64,000 nt of DNA from Taxillus chinensis (lineage: Eukaryota; Streptophyta; Magnoliopsida; Santalales; Loranthaceae). The position numbers and the translations under genes were made by a program. Shown piece by piece: positions 45,890 to 57,408 of this stretch (its first letter is position 1; each line of letters opens with the position of its first letter). The notes below the pieces were generated by a model. The model was not told the DNA's origin, searched no databases, and saw only the letters and a program-made list of their open reading frames with translations. The stretch is taken from NCBI GenBank assembly GCA_023512835.1, contig CM042087.1, forward strand, positions 54,880,397 to 54,944,396. The letters run 5' to 3'.

Positions 45890-46345
45890 CAAAACGACCA
45901 AGGAACCCGCGTCTAACTTTCAACTAGACCATGTCAAGTGATGCGGAGTAAGATTCCGAGCCTACAACTCGCACGGAGTAAGAGAGACTTGTTGTGGAGA
46001 ACGAATCGAAGTTGTCACTCCACCGGACCAATGAAATAAAGACACGGACTATGGAATCCGAGTCTGTCACTGATGCGGAGTAAGGACAACTGTTGCGGAG
46101 TAAGGGAAACTAATGCGGAGTAAGGAATCCAAACCAAGCACTGATGCGGAGTAAGCATTCCATACCTACTCTATGCGGAGTAAGGAAGCGCTGATGCGGA
46201 ATTAGTTATCCGCATCTTTACTTCATGCGGAGTAAGGAAGTGCTTGCACGGAATAAGGATTCCATGACTGTACCGATACGGAGTAAGTAACTACTGACAC
46301 GGAGTAAGGATCCAAGCTTCGTTGATACGGAGTAAGGAACCATAC
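45890..46345. repeat. GCGGAGTAAGG minisatellite in the solo copia LTR
   Basis: The motif (G/A)CGGAGTAAG recurs over a dozen times at irregular 15-40 bp spacing. Confidence 0.85.
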
Positions 46346-46920
46346 TACGGACTAAGAAGACACTGCTTCATCTTTTCCAAGCCGCATTTAATGTTCAGCT
46401 CGCCGTGTCCCGATGTAAGACAAACTCATTGAAGATCTAAACTGTTCTACCCGTGGAACACTCAGAGATGTGGACATAGTCTCAAATGCAATTGGAATCA
46501 AGCAAAGTAATTCAATACACTTATACTTCCAACATTTCGAGCTCCATATCCATAGCAGTTAAAGAAGAAGTATAGAACTTAATGTTACACAGTGCTCGGG
46601 ATATACAGTTCCAAGATAGATTCCTAGGAATGTCTATAAATACTAAACTGTGTATATTCAAAAAAGTGTGTACGAGAGCTCATAAAGATTATTAACGCCA
46701 GTGTGTGTGACTGTAAAATTGAGTGCTATTGTGATCAGCTGTAATTGCTGCTCATTTTGTTGTAATTATCATCAGATAATAAACAAAATACTTCCATTAT
46801 CTGGTTATCTTACGCACTGATTTTACATCTTTTAACCAGATTGTGTTGTACCTGTGTGAAGAAAGAGTTTCGATTAGAGCCTATTCACCCCCCTCTAGGC
46901 TTCTAGGGACCAACACTTCC

Positions 46921-47216
46921 ACCCAACAAACATACCGTCAGTTGTAAGTGGACTTACCATATTAAATATGACTCAAATAGAGCTGTTGCGCGCTACAAGG
47001 CCCGTTTAGTAGCAAAGGGCTACACACAACAAGTAGGCCTCGACTTTATTAAGACTTATTCTCCAGTGACAAAATTAGTTACTGTAAAGGTTCTGTTGGC
47101 ACTTGCAGCTTCTAACAAATGGAACTTACTGCAGTTAGACATAAACAATGCATTCCTACACAGGGATCTATTTGAAGAAGTATATATGGACCTTTCGCCT
47201 GGATCCACAACTCACG
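46921..47216 (+). pseudogene. Middle of reverse transcriptase (Ale-like)
   Basis: An open frame of ~98 codons: [40 protein letters not shown] and [27 protein letters not shown] matches the usual VNNAFLHG box. It ends at the Tekay-like solo LTR before the YVDD box, which is missing from the window. Confidence 0.88.
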
Positions 47217-48650
47217 TTATCATGCCCCAAATTTCCAACCCGTGAAAACCGGTTCGTGACTCCCCTTTACACACCCGGTGGGCAAGGGGTTTAGGTCAAA
47301 TAATACTACACGGAAACATTACAACAACCACAATAAATGCCTACAAGCCAAATCAGATGTCTTTATGACATTCAAAATTTCTTTTACATCAATTCCTTAT
47401 TGGGGTTACATTAGTTTCCTCAAAATAACATAATAGGAAAAACAATCAAACAATAAGTTTGGTCTTCCACCTAACGCCTGTAGGTTCATGAAAAGACACA
47501 AAACACGACAAGAGGGGTGAGCAACCACAGCTCAATAGGGATCATGTCTGCACAGGTGTAGTGTCGTGGCAATAGTACATAAATAGGTAATTATCAGCAT
47601 TTATAATTAAGGCCATATATCAGCATACCACACCAACAAGCACAACCATAACCACAGCTACACAGGCTACCACAGTCACAACCACACAGGCTACCACAGT
47701 CACAACCACACAGGCTACCACAACCACAGCTACACAGGTTACCACAACTTCACAGCCACACAGGCTACTACAACCACAGCCGCACAAACTACCACAGTTC
47801 CACATAACACATTTTCAAGCACAATGCAATAATGTATATTCATAACATATCAAATAAACACATGTACTCAACATCCAACACACAAGCCATAATTAGGTTA
47901 AGTTCACATAATATATCCTCAATCACAACCCTCCTATAATTCCAAAGGCTCCCCACGAGACTCCACCGTGAAACTACCATGAACGAACGCAACCACACCA
48001 CGAAGCAAACCTTTAATCCCCACTAACCCCGGACTCATCAATATCCACAAGCACAACATGCCAATGAAAGCCAACATTCATATAGGAGATCACACCTATA
48101 TGAATTTACATATATACATATACATACCAATTACCTCAAGAACCAACCCTAGAATAGGTTCAAAAAGCACAGAATCCCTACCTCGAAAATGGGCAAACTT
48201 AGAGCTTCGACTTGAAGGTCTTCCCTTGCACCTCGCCCTTCTCCGATAGGCATCCTCCACCCTCAAGATGCAACGGAATGCTTGAACCGACGATGACTCC
48301 TCTCTCTCTCTCTTCCTCCTCCCAAAGTGCAATGACGGCAAGGGTTTCTTCTTCCTAAAAAAATACCGAATATATATTTATATATATAACAAAGAAGACA
48401 CGCTACACTAGGTCGACGTGGCCCAGAACACGCGTCGACCTCTGCTACTCCGAATCACTGATGCTACAAATCAATCCGAGCTTGTAAGGCGACAGATTAC
48501 TCCGGACTATTGAGGCTTGCTCCGAGCTAAGGGATCACTTGGATTTGGCCTGATGCTTCGAATTTGACCTTGATCCCCTTTGCTCACTCCAAAATACCAG
48601 AAAATACACATGAAAACCAGAATTTTAGCTCAAAAAAGGCACCTCGCTAG
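47217..48650. repeat. Solo Tekay/Del-like LTR replacing part of copia RT
   Basis: The left end TTATCATGCCCCAAATTTCC resembles TGTCACGCCCCAAATT. 48190-48645 aligns with 8816-9330 (TCGACGTGGCCCAGAACACG, ACAGATTACTCCGGACTA). The end equivalent to 9330-9360 is missing, and about 1 kb of copia RT/RNase H is lost around it, so insertion was accompanied or followed by deletion. Confidence 0.7.
47630..47800. repeat. CACAACCACACAGGCTAC minisatellite
   Basis: About seven copies of a 21-27 bp unit, for example CACAACCACACAGGCTACCA, inside the solo LTR. Confidence 0.85.
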
Positions 48651-48969
48651 CTTCCACCATGGCGGAGCTCACTTGGTGGCAGCAACTCCTATGTGACTTC
48701 TAGCAACCTGTACCATCTTCCCCACTATTGTTTTACGATAACCAGGCCACAATCCACATCGCCTCAAATCCTACATTCCATGAACAAACAAAGCACATTG
48801 AGATAGATTGCCACTTCATTCGTGACAAGGTCACTTCAGGTGAAGTTCGACCTCTACCAATTTGCTCTCAACATCAGCTAGCAGACTTATTCACAAAGCA
48901 ACTACCAGTGACAAATTGTACCATGCTTATAGACAAAATGGTAACCCACAATCCCTACATGCCATCTTG
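48651..48969 (+). pseudogene. RNase H C-terminal part (Ale-like)
   Basis: AELTWWQQLL, then a stop and frame change, then [34 protein letters not shown] and [15 protein letters not shown] is expected where YDN is read; the rest matches copia RNase H. A stop closes the frame just before the polypurine tract. Confidence 0.88.
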
Positions 48970-48978
48970 AAGGGGGAG
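48970..48978 (+). promoter_or_regulatory. Polypurine tract, Ale-like
   Basis: AAGGGGGAG immediately before the 3' LTR. Confidence 0.85.
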
Positions 48979-49148
48979 TATTAAGGACATAATTGTCTTT
49001 TTATGTATTGAGCTTAAGCCTATAAATAGGTGTATAATTGGAACATGGCTGATCAACTTTGCCAATTAACGAAATACCGTTTTACCATTTCACCATTTTA
49101 TCTTCTTCTTCTTCTTCATTCTTTTTGTTTGTTCTGCAATTATCAATA
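48979..49148 (+). repeat. 3' LTR, Ale-like
   Basis: 170 bp; starts TATTAAGGACATAATTG and ends ATTATCAATA. It is longer than the 5' LTR because of an insertion around AATTAACGAAATACCG. Confidence 0.88.
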
Positions 49149-49153
49149 AACAC

Positions 49154-49930
49154 AATCGGTCTTAGAACATTAGCAGTAGAGCATTGTATTGACTTTATCA
49201 AAACAAATTTATATTCAAACATTAAATTTTATTTTATTAAAATAACTATATGGTATTATTAATTTGGTGAATGTAAAGACTAATTTAATATGAAATTATT
49301 GTGAACAAGACAGTAAATTTATGAATAATGTGTATTTTTCAAATAACTATTGTTGGATTCATTTTTGTCGTGATTGGAACATACACATCTACTTACAAAT
49401 TTAAATATCTATTCTATCTTTTGTTTCTATTACGTAGATGAATAAAGAGTGATGATGATTTGAAAGGTGCAACTTCAATGAATTTTTCAAAAAGAATTCA
49501 AAATGCCAATAAATCAATCACATATGATAGAAATTAAATTTAAAAATCAATGCTTTGATTGCACTCAATTCAAAAGTCAAACAAAAAAGTTAGGGTCACA
49601 ATTCCATTTAGACTGCCAATAACGATCAAACGACAATTAGTATTTAAAATGATACTTTAAATTTGATTACATATATTATTTTATTATTTTACTTTTTATT
49701 TTGATAATTTCAACATATATATTGCATATGTTTACTTTTGAGACTTACTTTCAAGAAAAAAACCAAAATTAATTTTTGTAATAAAAACTGTTGAGGATGA
49801 CTTAATACAAAAATTAAATCTTTGAATAAGGAATCACACATGGCGACAAAGTCCAAAAATAAATTCTCACATCTTATTGAAAAACGTATCACTTTATCGA
49901 TTTCAAAATTTTAAAATATTAATTCAAAAT
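49154..49930. other. AT-rich spacer
   Basis: No reading frame or repeat that I can assign. Confidence 0.55.
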
Positions 49931-49987
49931 AATTCAAAAATCTCCGACCTAGCCGCCACTCTTTTTTTTCCTTGCCTCTTTACTGCC

Positions 49988-50315
49988 CACGTGGCAAACT
50001 CTGATTGGCAACAAAAAACAAAAACAAAATAAACAAAAAACAAAATAAACAAAATTTAAAACAAAAAACAAAGCAGGTCAACTCTCCCTCTCTCTCGTCA
50101 CTGTCACAAGGCGCAGATCCCCTTCTTCCTCGGTGGTCCAAGCCGCGCTCCCACTGTCTGGTCGATGGATAAAGCCCTGCTCCACCCGACCAAGCAGTCT
50201 GCCACCTCCTTCTGCATCCTACATTGCCACCCCTACGACCGACATCCTCCACCGGAGCCAGCCCGTCATCCCTCCTCTCCTATCCCTTCATCTTCTTTCC
50301 ACGGCCTATAAATGC
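49988..50315 (+). promoter_or_regulatory. Promoter-like region with G-box and TATA box
   Basis: CACGTG at 49988-49993 is followed by GATTGGC (a CCAAT-type box in reverse) and, 310 bp on, CCTATAAATG at 50306-50315. CT-rich sequence lies between. It could serve a host transcript or be LTR-derived. Confidence 0.35.
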
Positions 50316-51370
50316 CACACCGAATCCATATACTGGGGGGCTACCACGATCAACAGAAAAAAAACTAATCAGAAATCATCTCTTAACCCTCATCTCTTCT
50401 AATCGATTGAGGAGTCCCCGGCCGGAATCACCTCGAACTATCATCTCTCTACCTTTCTTCAACTCCTTCACTTTCATCTCCGCTCCAAAAGGGACACCCA
50501 GCCGAATCGATCATCATCTACGCCATTGCTTCTGCTAACCCTGTCGACTGCACAAGGAACTGGGAGGGAGGAGCGTGTAATTGGGAAAATCAGTAGAGAT
50601 CCTTGGTTGCTGAAAGCGCACCAATTGCTTGAAGAATCCAGAAGAAAACGGATTAGTGCGTGAGATTGAAGAGCATCCGTTCGAATTAGTATTTACTGGT
50701 TACGTTTGTTTTCTGTTAAAGGTGATTATCTTGGACTTTGTGATCTCTCTCTGTATGGATGTTCTAATTTCTTCTACCCTGATATTTAGACCCTCTAGCA
50801 TAATTATCTCGTCTAGAATGTGGACTTTTATTGCGATTATTTCATCTAGCAAGACTTATCTAGCATCAGTTCGTTTTTGGTGGTGACTTTCTCTTTGCGG
50901 TTGATTGTTTATGCTCCTCAATGAGTACACATACATGTCAAGACCGCTCTCCTCTGATGTGTTGTTTAGCTTTCTTTCTTCGATGGTTTGGTATTGCCAT
51001 GTCGCTCCGAGGATTATGGCCATGTTCATTTTGATACCATTGATGGTCCTGGCTATGATAAAATCATTAATACAGTCTGATTGTCCTGCTTTCTGTTTCT
51101 AAATCCTATTTTGAGAAATGGTTCTGATTTCATCATTAAGTCTTTCGTATCTGTTTCTGATTGTGTCTCTGTGTGGCTTCAAGTTGAATTTGAATCTTCA
51201 GTTTTCTTTTAGCCAAGTGTTTGATTTCAATCTGCTTGTCTGTATGTTGCTCTGTCCTTTTTAATCAAGTCAGTTTCTGCATGAATTTCTTTGGCCACGG
51301 CTTTCTTTTGCTGCATAACTTTGGTTTTTAATTGATGCTTTATTGGTCGCTCCTGCGTTTTTTATCACGG
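50316..51370 (+). other. CT-rich leader followed by T-rich, intron-like sequence; no CDS found
   Basis: 50330-50640 is CT-rich and GC-balanced like a 5' UTR. CTGTTAAAG/GTGATTATC near 50720 resembles a donor site, and 50730-51370 is T-rich like a plant intron. Short frames such as 50224-50538 are low-complexity. No conserved protein domain is visible on either side of the Harbinger-like element that follows. Confidence 0.3.
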
Positions 51371-51373
51371 TTA

Positions 51374-53301
51374 GAGCATTTCTAACTCATTAGCTATAGC
51401 CAAAGTTATAGTAATATTTGACTTAAATTGATCTCCAATGCATTAGCTATAGCAAAAGCTATAGCAAAATAAATAGGTAAATATAGATATTTTTTTAACT
51501 TTAGCTGTGATTGCCACATCAGCTCATCACTCTTAACTTTTCTAACATTCCCAACATACCCTCTGCGAAGTAAACCTAATGCTGCCTCTCCTATGGCGAT
51601 CTCTGGCGATGGTAAAAACGCAGCTCTACAACGTCACGCATGGCTTTCTGGCAGTTTAGGCGGCGAATCGTGAATCAACCCTCTCGAGAATAATTCCGTA
51701 GTTGTTGGATGCAATCCTAGCATCGGTTTGTGGTTAGGGTGATCTTCTATTTGTTGTCACATGGGGCCGATTTCTGAATCGGGTGTGAGCTGTGGCTTGC
51801 AGCTGTAGGTGTTGTTCCGAATCGGGTGTGAGTTGACAGGCCAGTCCAGCATTAGTTTTCTGGCTATTTTCTGGACGATATTTCCATTCCTTTGTACTGA
51901 TATCTTCTTGACCGGATGCTATTGGGTCGTTTTGATCTGTTTTCCATTGGGTCGTTTTCTCTCAATATGAAACAGAGAAAACGACAACACCCCGCCTAAC
52001 TTCAATCTCTAATATACGGCTTTGTTTCCCTGAAATCTTTTGACCATAAAACATCATCCCATCTCAAACATTAGAAACATACAGCCATATTGAAAACCTC
52101 CTCTAGGAGGCAACCTTCCAGATGACTAAGGAATTTGAAACCCAGTTTTCAGATTTGCAAATCTTGATGTCAAGTGATCCCCCTAAAGGTATGACAGTGT
52201 AAATATTGTGCAGGAAAAACTAAATTGTTAAGCAAAATAATGAGACTTGGCACAAATAATGGATAAGCTGAAGTTGGCGGTGTGATACTTCTTGCAGCAT
52301 CAGACAGAGCTTGAGAAGCAGCTCGTGAAGCAAACTGTTGCATTGATGGGCCTAACTTTTTGTGATGTGCTTTCTGAATTCTCTGTGAAAGTAATGGAGT
52401 AAAAAAATGTATCAAGGAAATCTTGAACATGGACTTTTATGGTGAATCCAAGGAACACATCAGATCAGAAATCCAAAGTCTAAACATCATTGTCATGCAA
52501 ACCATCTTTGTATTACATTTCGGTTCAAAACTTTCACTTTCTTGCTTTGAATTTCCCCCACAGGCACGGATGTTTTAACAGGCAATTGGTTATCCCTCTC
52601 CTGCCAACAGATTAAATTTGAGGAATACAATGGCAATGATAAATATTATTGCTACAATGTAATCAAAGGAAAAATCAGAATTTGTAAAGTTAGAACCATA
52701 CCAGTCAAAAAATTTAGCTTTTTACCAAAAACAATCTATAGATTAATAAGAATAAATCAGAATAAGAACTAGCTGAAAAGTTAGAATATACCATTGTGTT
52801 TGCTAATGCCTGCATCATTTTTTGTCTTATTTTCATATTATGCAACAATACGAGGGATATCTCTATTATTATGCATCATTTTTTTAAAATCTGCACTGCT
52901 GCACCACCATCTCAGCGCACGACTGCACCACGACCCTTACAGAGAGATTGTGCAGTCCGTAGTGTGATGCAGGGTATCAAATCCGTCTTCCTTTCTCGTT
53001 GTTGGCTCCACTGCACCACTTCCTGAATAACGAGAGGCCTATTGTCATCTCGTCTCAATGCAAAACCCTAACTGGTTGAGACCGACAGATGGGCAAATGC
53101 TCTGCCTTGCCAAAAGAGGATTGAACGTTACGCGAAGGGAAGAAGATAGTTCAAGGGTGAAATTGGAAAATAAAATTAAGTTTTAAAAAAATAAATGATG
53201 TACGTTGGAGATGCATTAGTTAAACGATGAGGTAAAAATACTGTACTAAGCTAAATTTGATTTTAGCTAATTAAATTTAATTAGAATGATTGGAGATGCT
53301 C
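51374..53301. mobile_element. Large Harbinger-like non-autonomous element with possible gene cargo
   Basis: Starts GAGCATTTCTAACTCATTAG, ends TGATTGGAGATGCTC, and is flanked by TTA on both sides (51371-51373, 53302-53304). GCATTAGCTATAG-type subterminal repeats lie at the left, with GCATTAGTTAAACG at the right. 1928 bp with no transposase. The interior has normal base composition and exon-like pieces. Confidence 0.72.
52190..52382 (-). pseudogene. Exon-like fragment captured in the Harbinger-like element
   Basis: Minus strand: after an acceptor-like CTTTCACAG, the frame reads RIQKAHHKKLGPSMQQFASR, then AASQALSDAARSITPPTSAY. The composition is protein-like rather than random. I cannot name the parent gene. 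Donor position is unclear, and the frame continues into less convincing sequence. Confidence 0.4.
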
Positions 53302-53593
53302 TTAGTCACTTTCAATCACACGACTCACACATTGTGGTTGACTCAATGTGAGTAATATTTAAACATTGAGGTCAACTATCAATAAATGGCCTTAGCTATG
53401 GCTTCATAAATGTCACACTCGGTTAGCTTTGACATATTTTATTTTGGATTCTATTTTCTCTTATGTGGTCAAAATTGTTTTGTTTTGTGACTTGTTCTTT
53501 TTGTGCTCTGAACTTTGTTTTGTAGTAAATTTTGTTTTTCTTTCTTCTTTTCTTTTATTAATATTCCAATTAGAAATTTCTTTTGAGTTGTAA

Positions 53594-54265
53594 GAGTACT
53601 CATGGTGGACTTAACAAATTTAATTTTTTACTAAATTTTAGCTAAAAAGTATTAGAAAGTCTTTACAGCAATTTCAATAAAATAACCACTGAAATAGTTA
53701 TTTATATTTGACTTGCCAAACCTGGCAAGTCCTTTCCTATTAGCTATTTTTAAAAATAAAATAATATACTTTCATCTCTCCTCTCTCCTTGATCGACAGC
53801 AACAATGCACAACCTTCATTGACAATGATGCTGGGGTGACGACACTGTAGGGGGAGTGGAGTCAACGGGGGGTGACGGCACAGCAGGGGGAGGGACAACA
53901 ATGCTGCAAGGGGAGGGGCACAAACTGGGGTGACGGCGTTGCAGGGGGAGGGGAGCCAATGGGGGCGACAACGCTATAGGGGGGAGGGGGCCGACGGGGA
54001 GTGATGACGTTGTAGAGGGAGGGGTGTGGACAGGAGGCGACAGCGTTGCAGGGAGAGGAGAGTCGACAGGGGCAACAACACTGTAGAGGGGAGAAGGCGC
54101 GATAGTACTGCAGAGGGAGGTGGGGAGAGTTGTCATTGTGACCCAATACATACTGGAATTAATATTTTAATGTAAATATTAGAATTTTGCTGAGCCTGTA
54201 AATAGTAACATAAATTTAACTAGTTAAATTTTAAATAAAGTTTATTAAGCCTATTGTGAGTGCTC
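53594..54265. mobile_element. Harbinger-like MITE with GC-rich minisatellite cargo
   Basis: Termini are GAGTACTCATGGTGGACTTA and its imperfect complement ending GTGAGTGCTC, with TAA duplications at 53591-53593 and 54266-54268. AT-rich arms enclose a G-rich block (about 53815-54130) of imperfect units like CGACAACGCTATAGGGGGAG. The Pro-rich frames on the minus strand come from this block. Confidence 0.72.
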
Positions 54266-54269
54266 TAAT

Positions 54270-55373
54270 AAAGTCGCATGTGACCTTAAAAAGCAAAAAC
54301 AATATGGTGGAGTGAGAGACTTCTATTTAAAGAGAAAGAGAGCAGGAAAAAAAAAAGAGAGTACTTTTTATCACACCATCATACATACACTTGCTTTATT
54401 TTTATATTTAGTTGTTTGTGTTTGTTTAAAAAAAGTTAAGTTTTCTAGAAAAATAATTTTAACATTTTTCCTAAAAACAATAAAATAAAGCAAACAAAAC
54501 AAAACAAGAATAAAAAATATTTTCATAGAATAATAGAATAAAAAACTAAAATTGGTTTCTTATTTTGGCTCTCTAAATTTTCTTTCTGTTAAAATTAAAT
54601 TGTTTTCTTTCTTTAATAATAATAAAGGAACAAAAAACAATTTTTTTTCTTCTTTCATTTGTTTTTTTGTAAAAATAAAAGCAAATCAGAACTTTTCTTA
54701 TTCATTTTTAAAACCTTGAAAAATGTTTTTTCTTTATAATTCTTTTAACTCCAATAGAATAAATGCAAAATTTTCTTAGAGAATCCTTTAGAAAATCTTT
54801 TAAAATCCCTTTAGAATCATTATTTAAAATACTTTTTCTTGAAAATATATAAATTAATTTATAACAAAAAATGACCCGTTAAATTTTTATTAATACTTTT
54901 GAATCAACATTAGAGAAAATATCTTTTAATCACAACCTCTAACAAACAACTTTAAAAAATAGGTTATTAGGAAAGGTAACAAATATCGTTGTAGAAAAGT
55001 AAAATCAAAGCAAATAAATAGAGTAAGTCAAAAAAATTCATTCTTAAAATAGTTTGTGAAAGGAAGTTGTGAGAGTGTTAATTTTTTTTACATGGAATTA
55101 ACTGTCAAACCTAACTCTAATATAGACAATTTCTTTAGGTAATCAATTACACTAAAAAAAACACTTGGTGCTGATTCTGTATTTTTTATCATCATTTTAT
55201 CATAGAGACAATTACTGTAATAGTTTTGTGAGCATAGAATTTTTTCTAAACAACATAAAATTTTTGTTTCAATTTTTTATTTCCTTTTATTTTCTCTAAA
55301 CAATGATTTGGCTCATATTTGAATTTGAATATAAACTCCACCCATTGACAAACTTATGACATAGGGTACGATT
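54270..55373. other. AT-rich spacer
   Basis: A-tract and T-tract rich. No gene, repeat unit or element end recognised. Confidence 0.55.
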
Positions 55374-55567
55374 AAGGATGACAATTTGCCCTGTCACACC
55401 CCAAATAAGGCAGGATATTTTTGAATTTTTCGGGGTACAGGATGGAAACAAACAAGTTAGAAAAATACGACTTCTCAGACTAGTATATTACTTATAACAA
55501 AAGTAATATAATAAATATAGTATATAATTATATTAGTTAGGTTATTACTACTCTTGTTATCACTTAC

Positions 55568-55598
<31 letters not shown>

Positions 55599-55651
55599 TA
55601 AATTATCACAACTTATTACTCAATTTATTACTTATTGATTATAATTTATAA

Positions 55652-55688
<37 letters not shown>

Positions 55689-56792
55689 TATATATAGATA
55701 TATAACATAAGTAATATGATAATTATTGAGTATCTGAATCTAATAACCAATGTCAGGGAGTTTGTTGATAAATATAGATGTTATAGATGAATATTTTTTT
55801 TATTACGTTTACATAATTAGTGTATATACTTTTAAAATAACATTGAAAAGTAAAAGTAATGTTTTAATATAAAATAAAAGTGATATAATTATATAATACC
55901 TTAGTATAATTTAATATATTATGTATAACATAAGTAATATTATATTTGTTCGATCAAATAATATTTGATTAGATTATTTAGTTTTAAATCAACTTATTAA
56001 TATTTTCAAAACTAAATTTAAATTTAATTAATGTCCATTTATAAATTATTTCATTCATGATATGAGTCATGCATTGTAAAAGTGACTTTAACTTTGATAT
56101 TATGTATTTTATATTTAAGTTAAAAGTAGTAAGTCATTTAATGATATTATTAATTCAAATATTAATGTATTTATCGATCAAATAATATTTATTTGGATTA
56201 TTTAGTTTTAAATAAAAATATTAATAAATTTAAAAGTAAATTCAAATCAAATTAATGACTATTTATAAATTATTTTATGTGTGATATGAGTTATGCATGG
56301 TGAGAGTAAGTTTTGAGTCTTTTGACATTTGATAGTATGTATTTAATATTCGAATTAAAAGTAATAAATCACATAAATGATATTAATTTAAAGATATATA
56401 TTTTGTAATTACTAATATTTTTAAAACTCTTGATTAATATTATTATTATCATTAATAATAATATGAAATAAAATAGATTTAACTTAACGGATAGACAGCT
56501 GCAATGATAGGAGGGAAATCCTGGATTCAAACATTTTGGGTAATATTTTGTCAGGATTTTTTCTAAGCGCACTAGTGGGTTCAGTGGGGTAGGCCGAGTC
56601 AGGTTTAGGTGGGTGGGCGCATGTGGGTGGGCTGAGCGGGGTTGATCGGGCCTAATTGGATTTGGAGCGGAGATGGTGCGGAAATTTTAATTCCGGTCGA
56701 GGCACGAGGCAGGACAGAACATGTTTCGCTTACCAAAGATAGCGACGGGACAATCCAAAACTCGCTCCGTTCCATTGCCATTGCCTTTCTAG
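55374..56792. mobile_element. Non-autonomous hAT-like element, copy 2
   Basis: Starts AAGGATGACAATTTGCCC and ends TTCCATTGCCATTGCCTTTC followed by TAG; 8-bp flanks GTACGATT (55366-55373) and GTATGATT (56793-56800) match at 7 of 8. The 8-bp duplication and the GGATGGCAAT-type terminus point to hAT. The body is homologous to 7380-8722. It contains ATT and AT microsatellites near 55563-55690. Confidence 0.72.
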
Positions 56793-57408
56793 GTATGATT
56801 TAAACATTATTTTTAACATTTATACTAGTTAATTTCATGTGTGTGTATGTATATTCTACTTCCATGGGGATGATATCAACTATATTTCAAGCGTTGTTGA
56901 GTTATAGTAATGGAAGAAGCTAATAGTTTTTATACTCTTCCCACGAAAATCTAGTTGTTTGGTTCCTATATTCGTTTTTTTTGTTTTCTATATTAAAATA
57001 CAGAAAACGCTCTCCTCCACTTGTTTTCAAATGTAACAAAATGAAAATATCCGTAGGATGTTTTCTAATTTTTATTTTTGTTTTCAGTTATTTTTAGTAA
57101 ACTCGCCGCCGCCTCCCTGCGTAACGCCCCCTGCTGACGTGCCCACCCACCCCCTGCACATGAGACGTCTCCCCAGCGCCCAGCATGCGATGGCCATCTT
57201 GTGCGCGACCCCCCCCAATTGGAAAACAACCAAATTTGTTTTCAACTAGGGACTTACTAATTGTATCGTCTTGGGAAAAAAAACCTACTAACTATATAGG
57301 AGGGGAAAAAACCCGAACAATTTGTTTTTGGGAAACAGGTAAATAAAAAAAATACAATATCATATTGAGAGAATATAAATTGTACAATTTTTTTTTAAAA
57401 AGTTTAGA
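56793..57408. other. Spacer with a short GC-rich island
   Basis: 57100-57220 is C-rich (CCGCCGCCTCCCTGCG and similar), set in AT-rich sequence. No supported gene. Confidence 0.5.

Larger units (their letters stand above)
42539..46915. repeat. Solo copia-type LTR, itself split by a solo Ogre/Tat LTR
   Basis: Termini are TGTTGG and CCAACA. Target-site copies TTTCC (42534-42538) and CTTCC (46916-46920) differ at one base and restore the copia RT frame. Without the inner insertion it is 1272 bp (42539-42654 plus 45760-46915). The end ATTCACCCCCCTCTAGG then CTTCTAGGGACCAACA is the form found just before an iMet PBS in many plant copia elements. GTCTATAAATAC near 46633 is a TATA box. Confidence 0.82.
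36648..49148 (+). mobile_element. Ale-like Ty1/copia retrotransposon with multiple nested insertions
   Basis: Short LTRs, an iMet PBS, gag, protease, integrase, RT and RNase H in copia order on the plus strand, a polypurine tract, and perfect AACAC duplications outside (36643-36647, 49149-49153). Gag and LTR size fit the Ale/Retrofit lineage (recalled). The native element would be about 4.7-5 kb; insertions and a duplication bring it to 12.5 kb. Confidence 0.9.

Noticed and set aside
47620..47805. Cys/Val-rich minus-strand frame
   Set aside because: Produced by the CACAACCACACAGGCTAC minisatellite.
50224..50538. 104-codon frame downstream of the promoter-like region
   Set aside because: Ser/Pro/Leu low complexity, starts upstream of the TATA box, and has no homologous domain that I recognise.
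53816..54151. Pro-rich frames of about 100 codons on the minus strand
   Set aside because: They come from the G-rich repeat centre of a MITE; two overlapping frames are open for the same reason.
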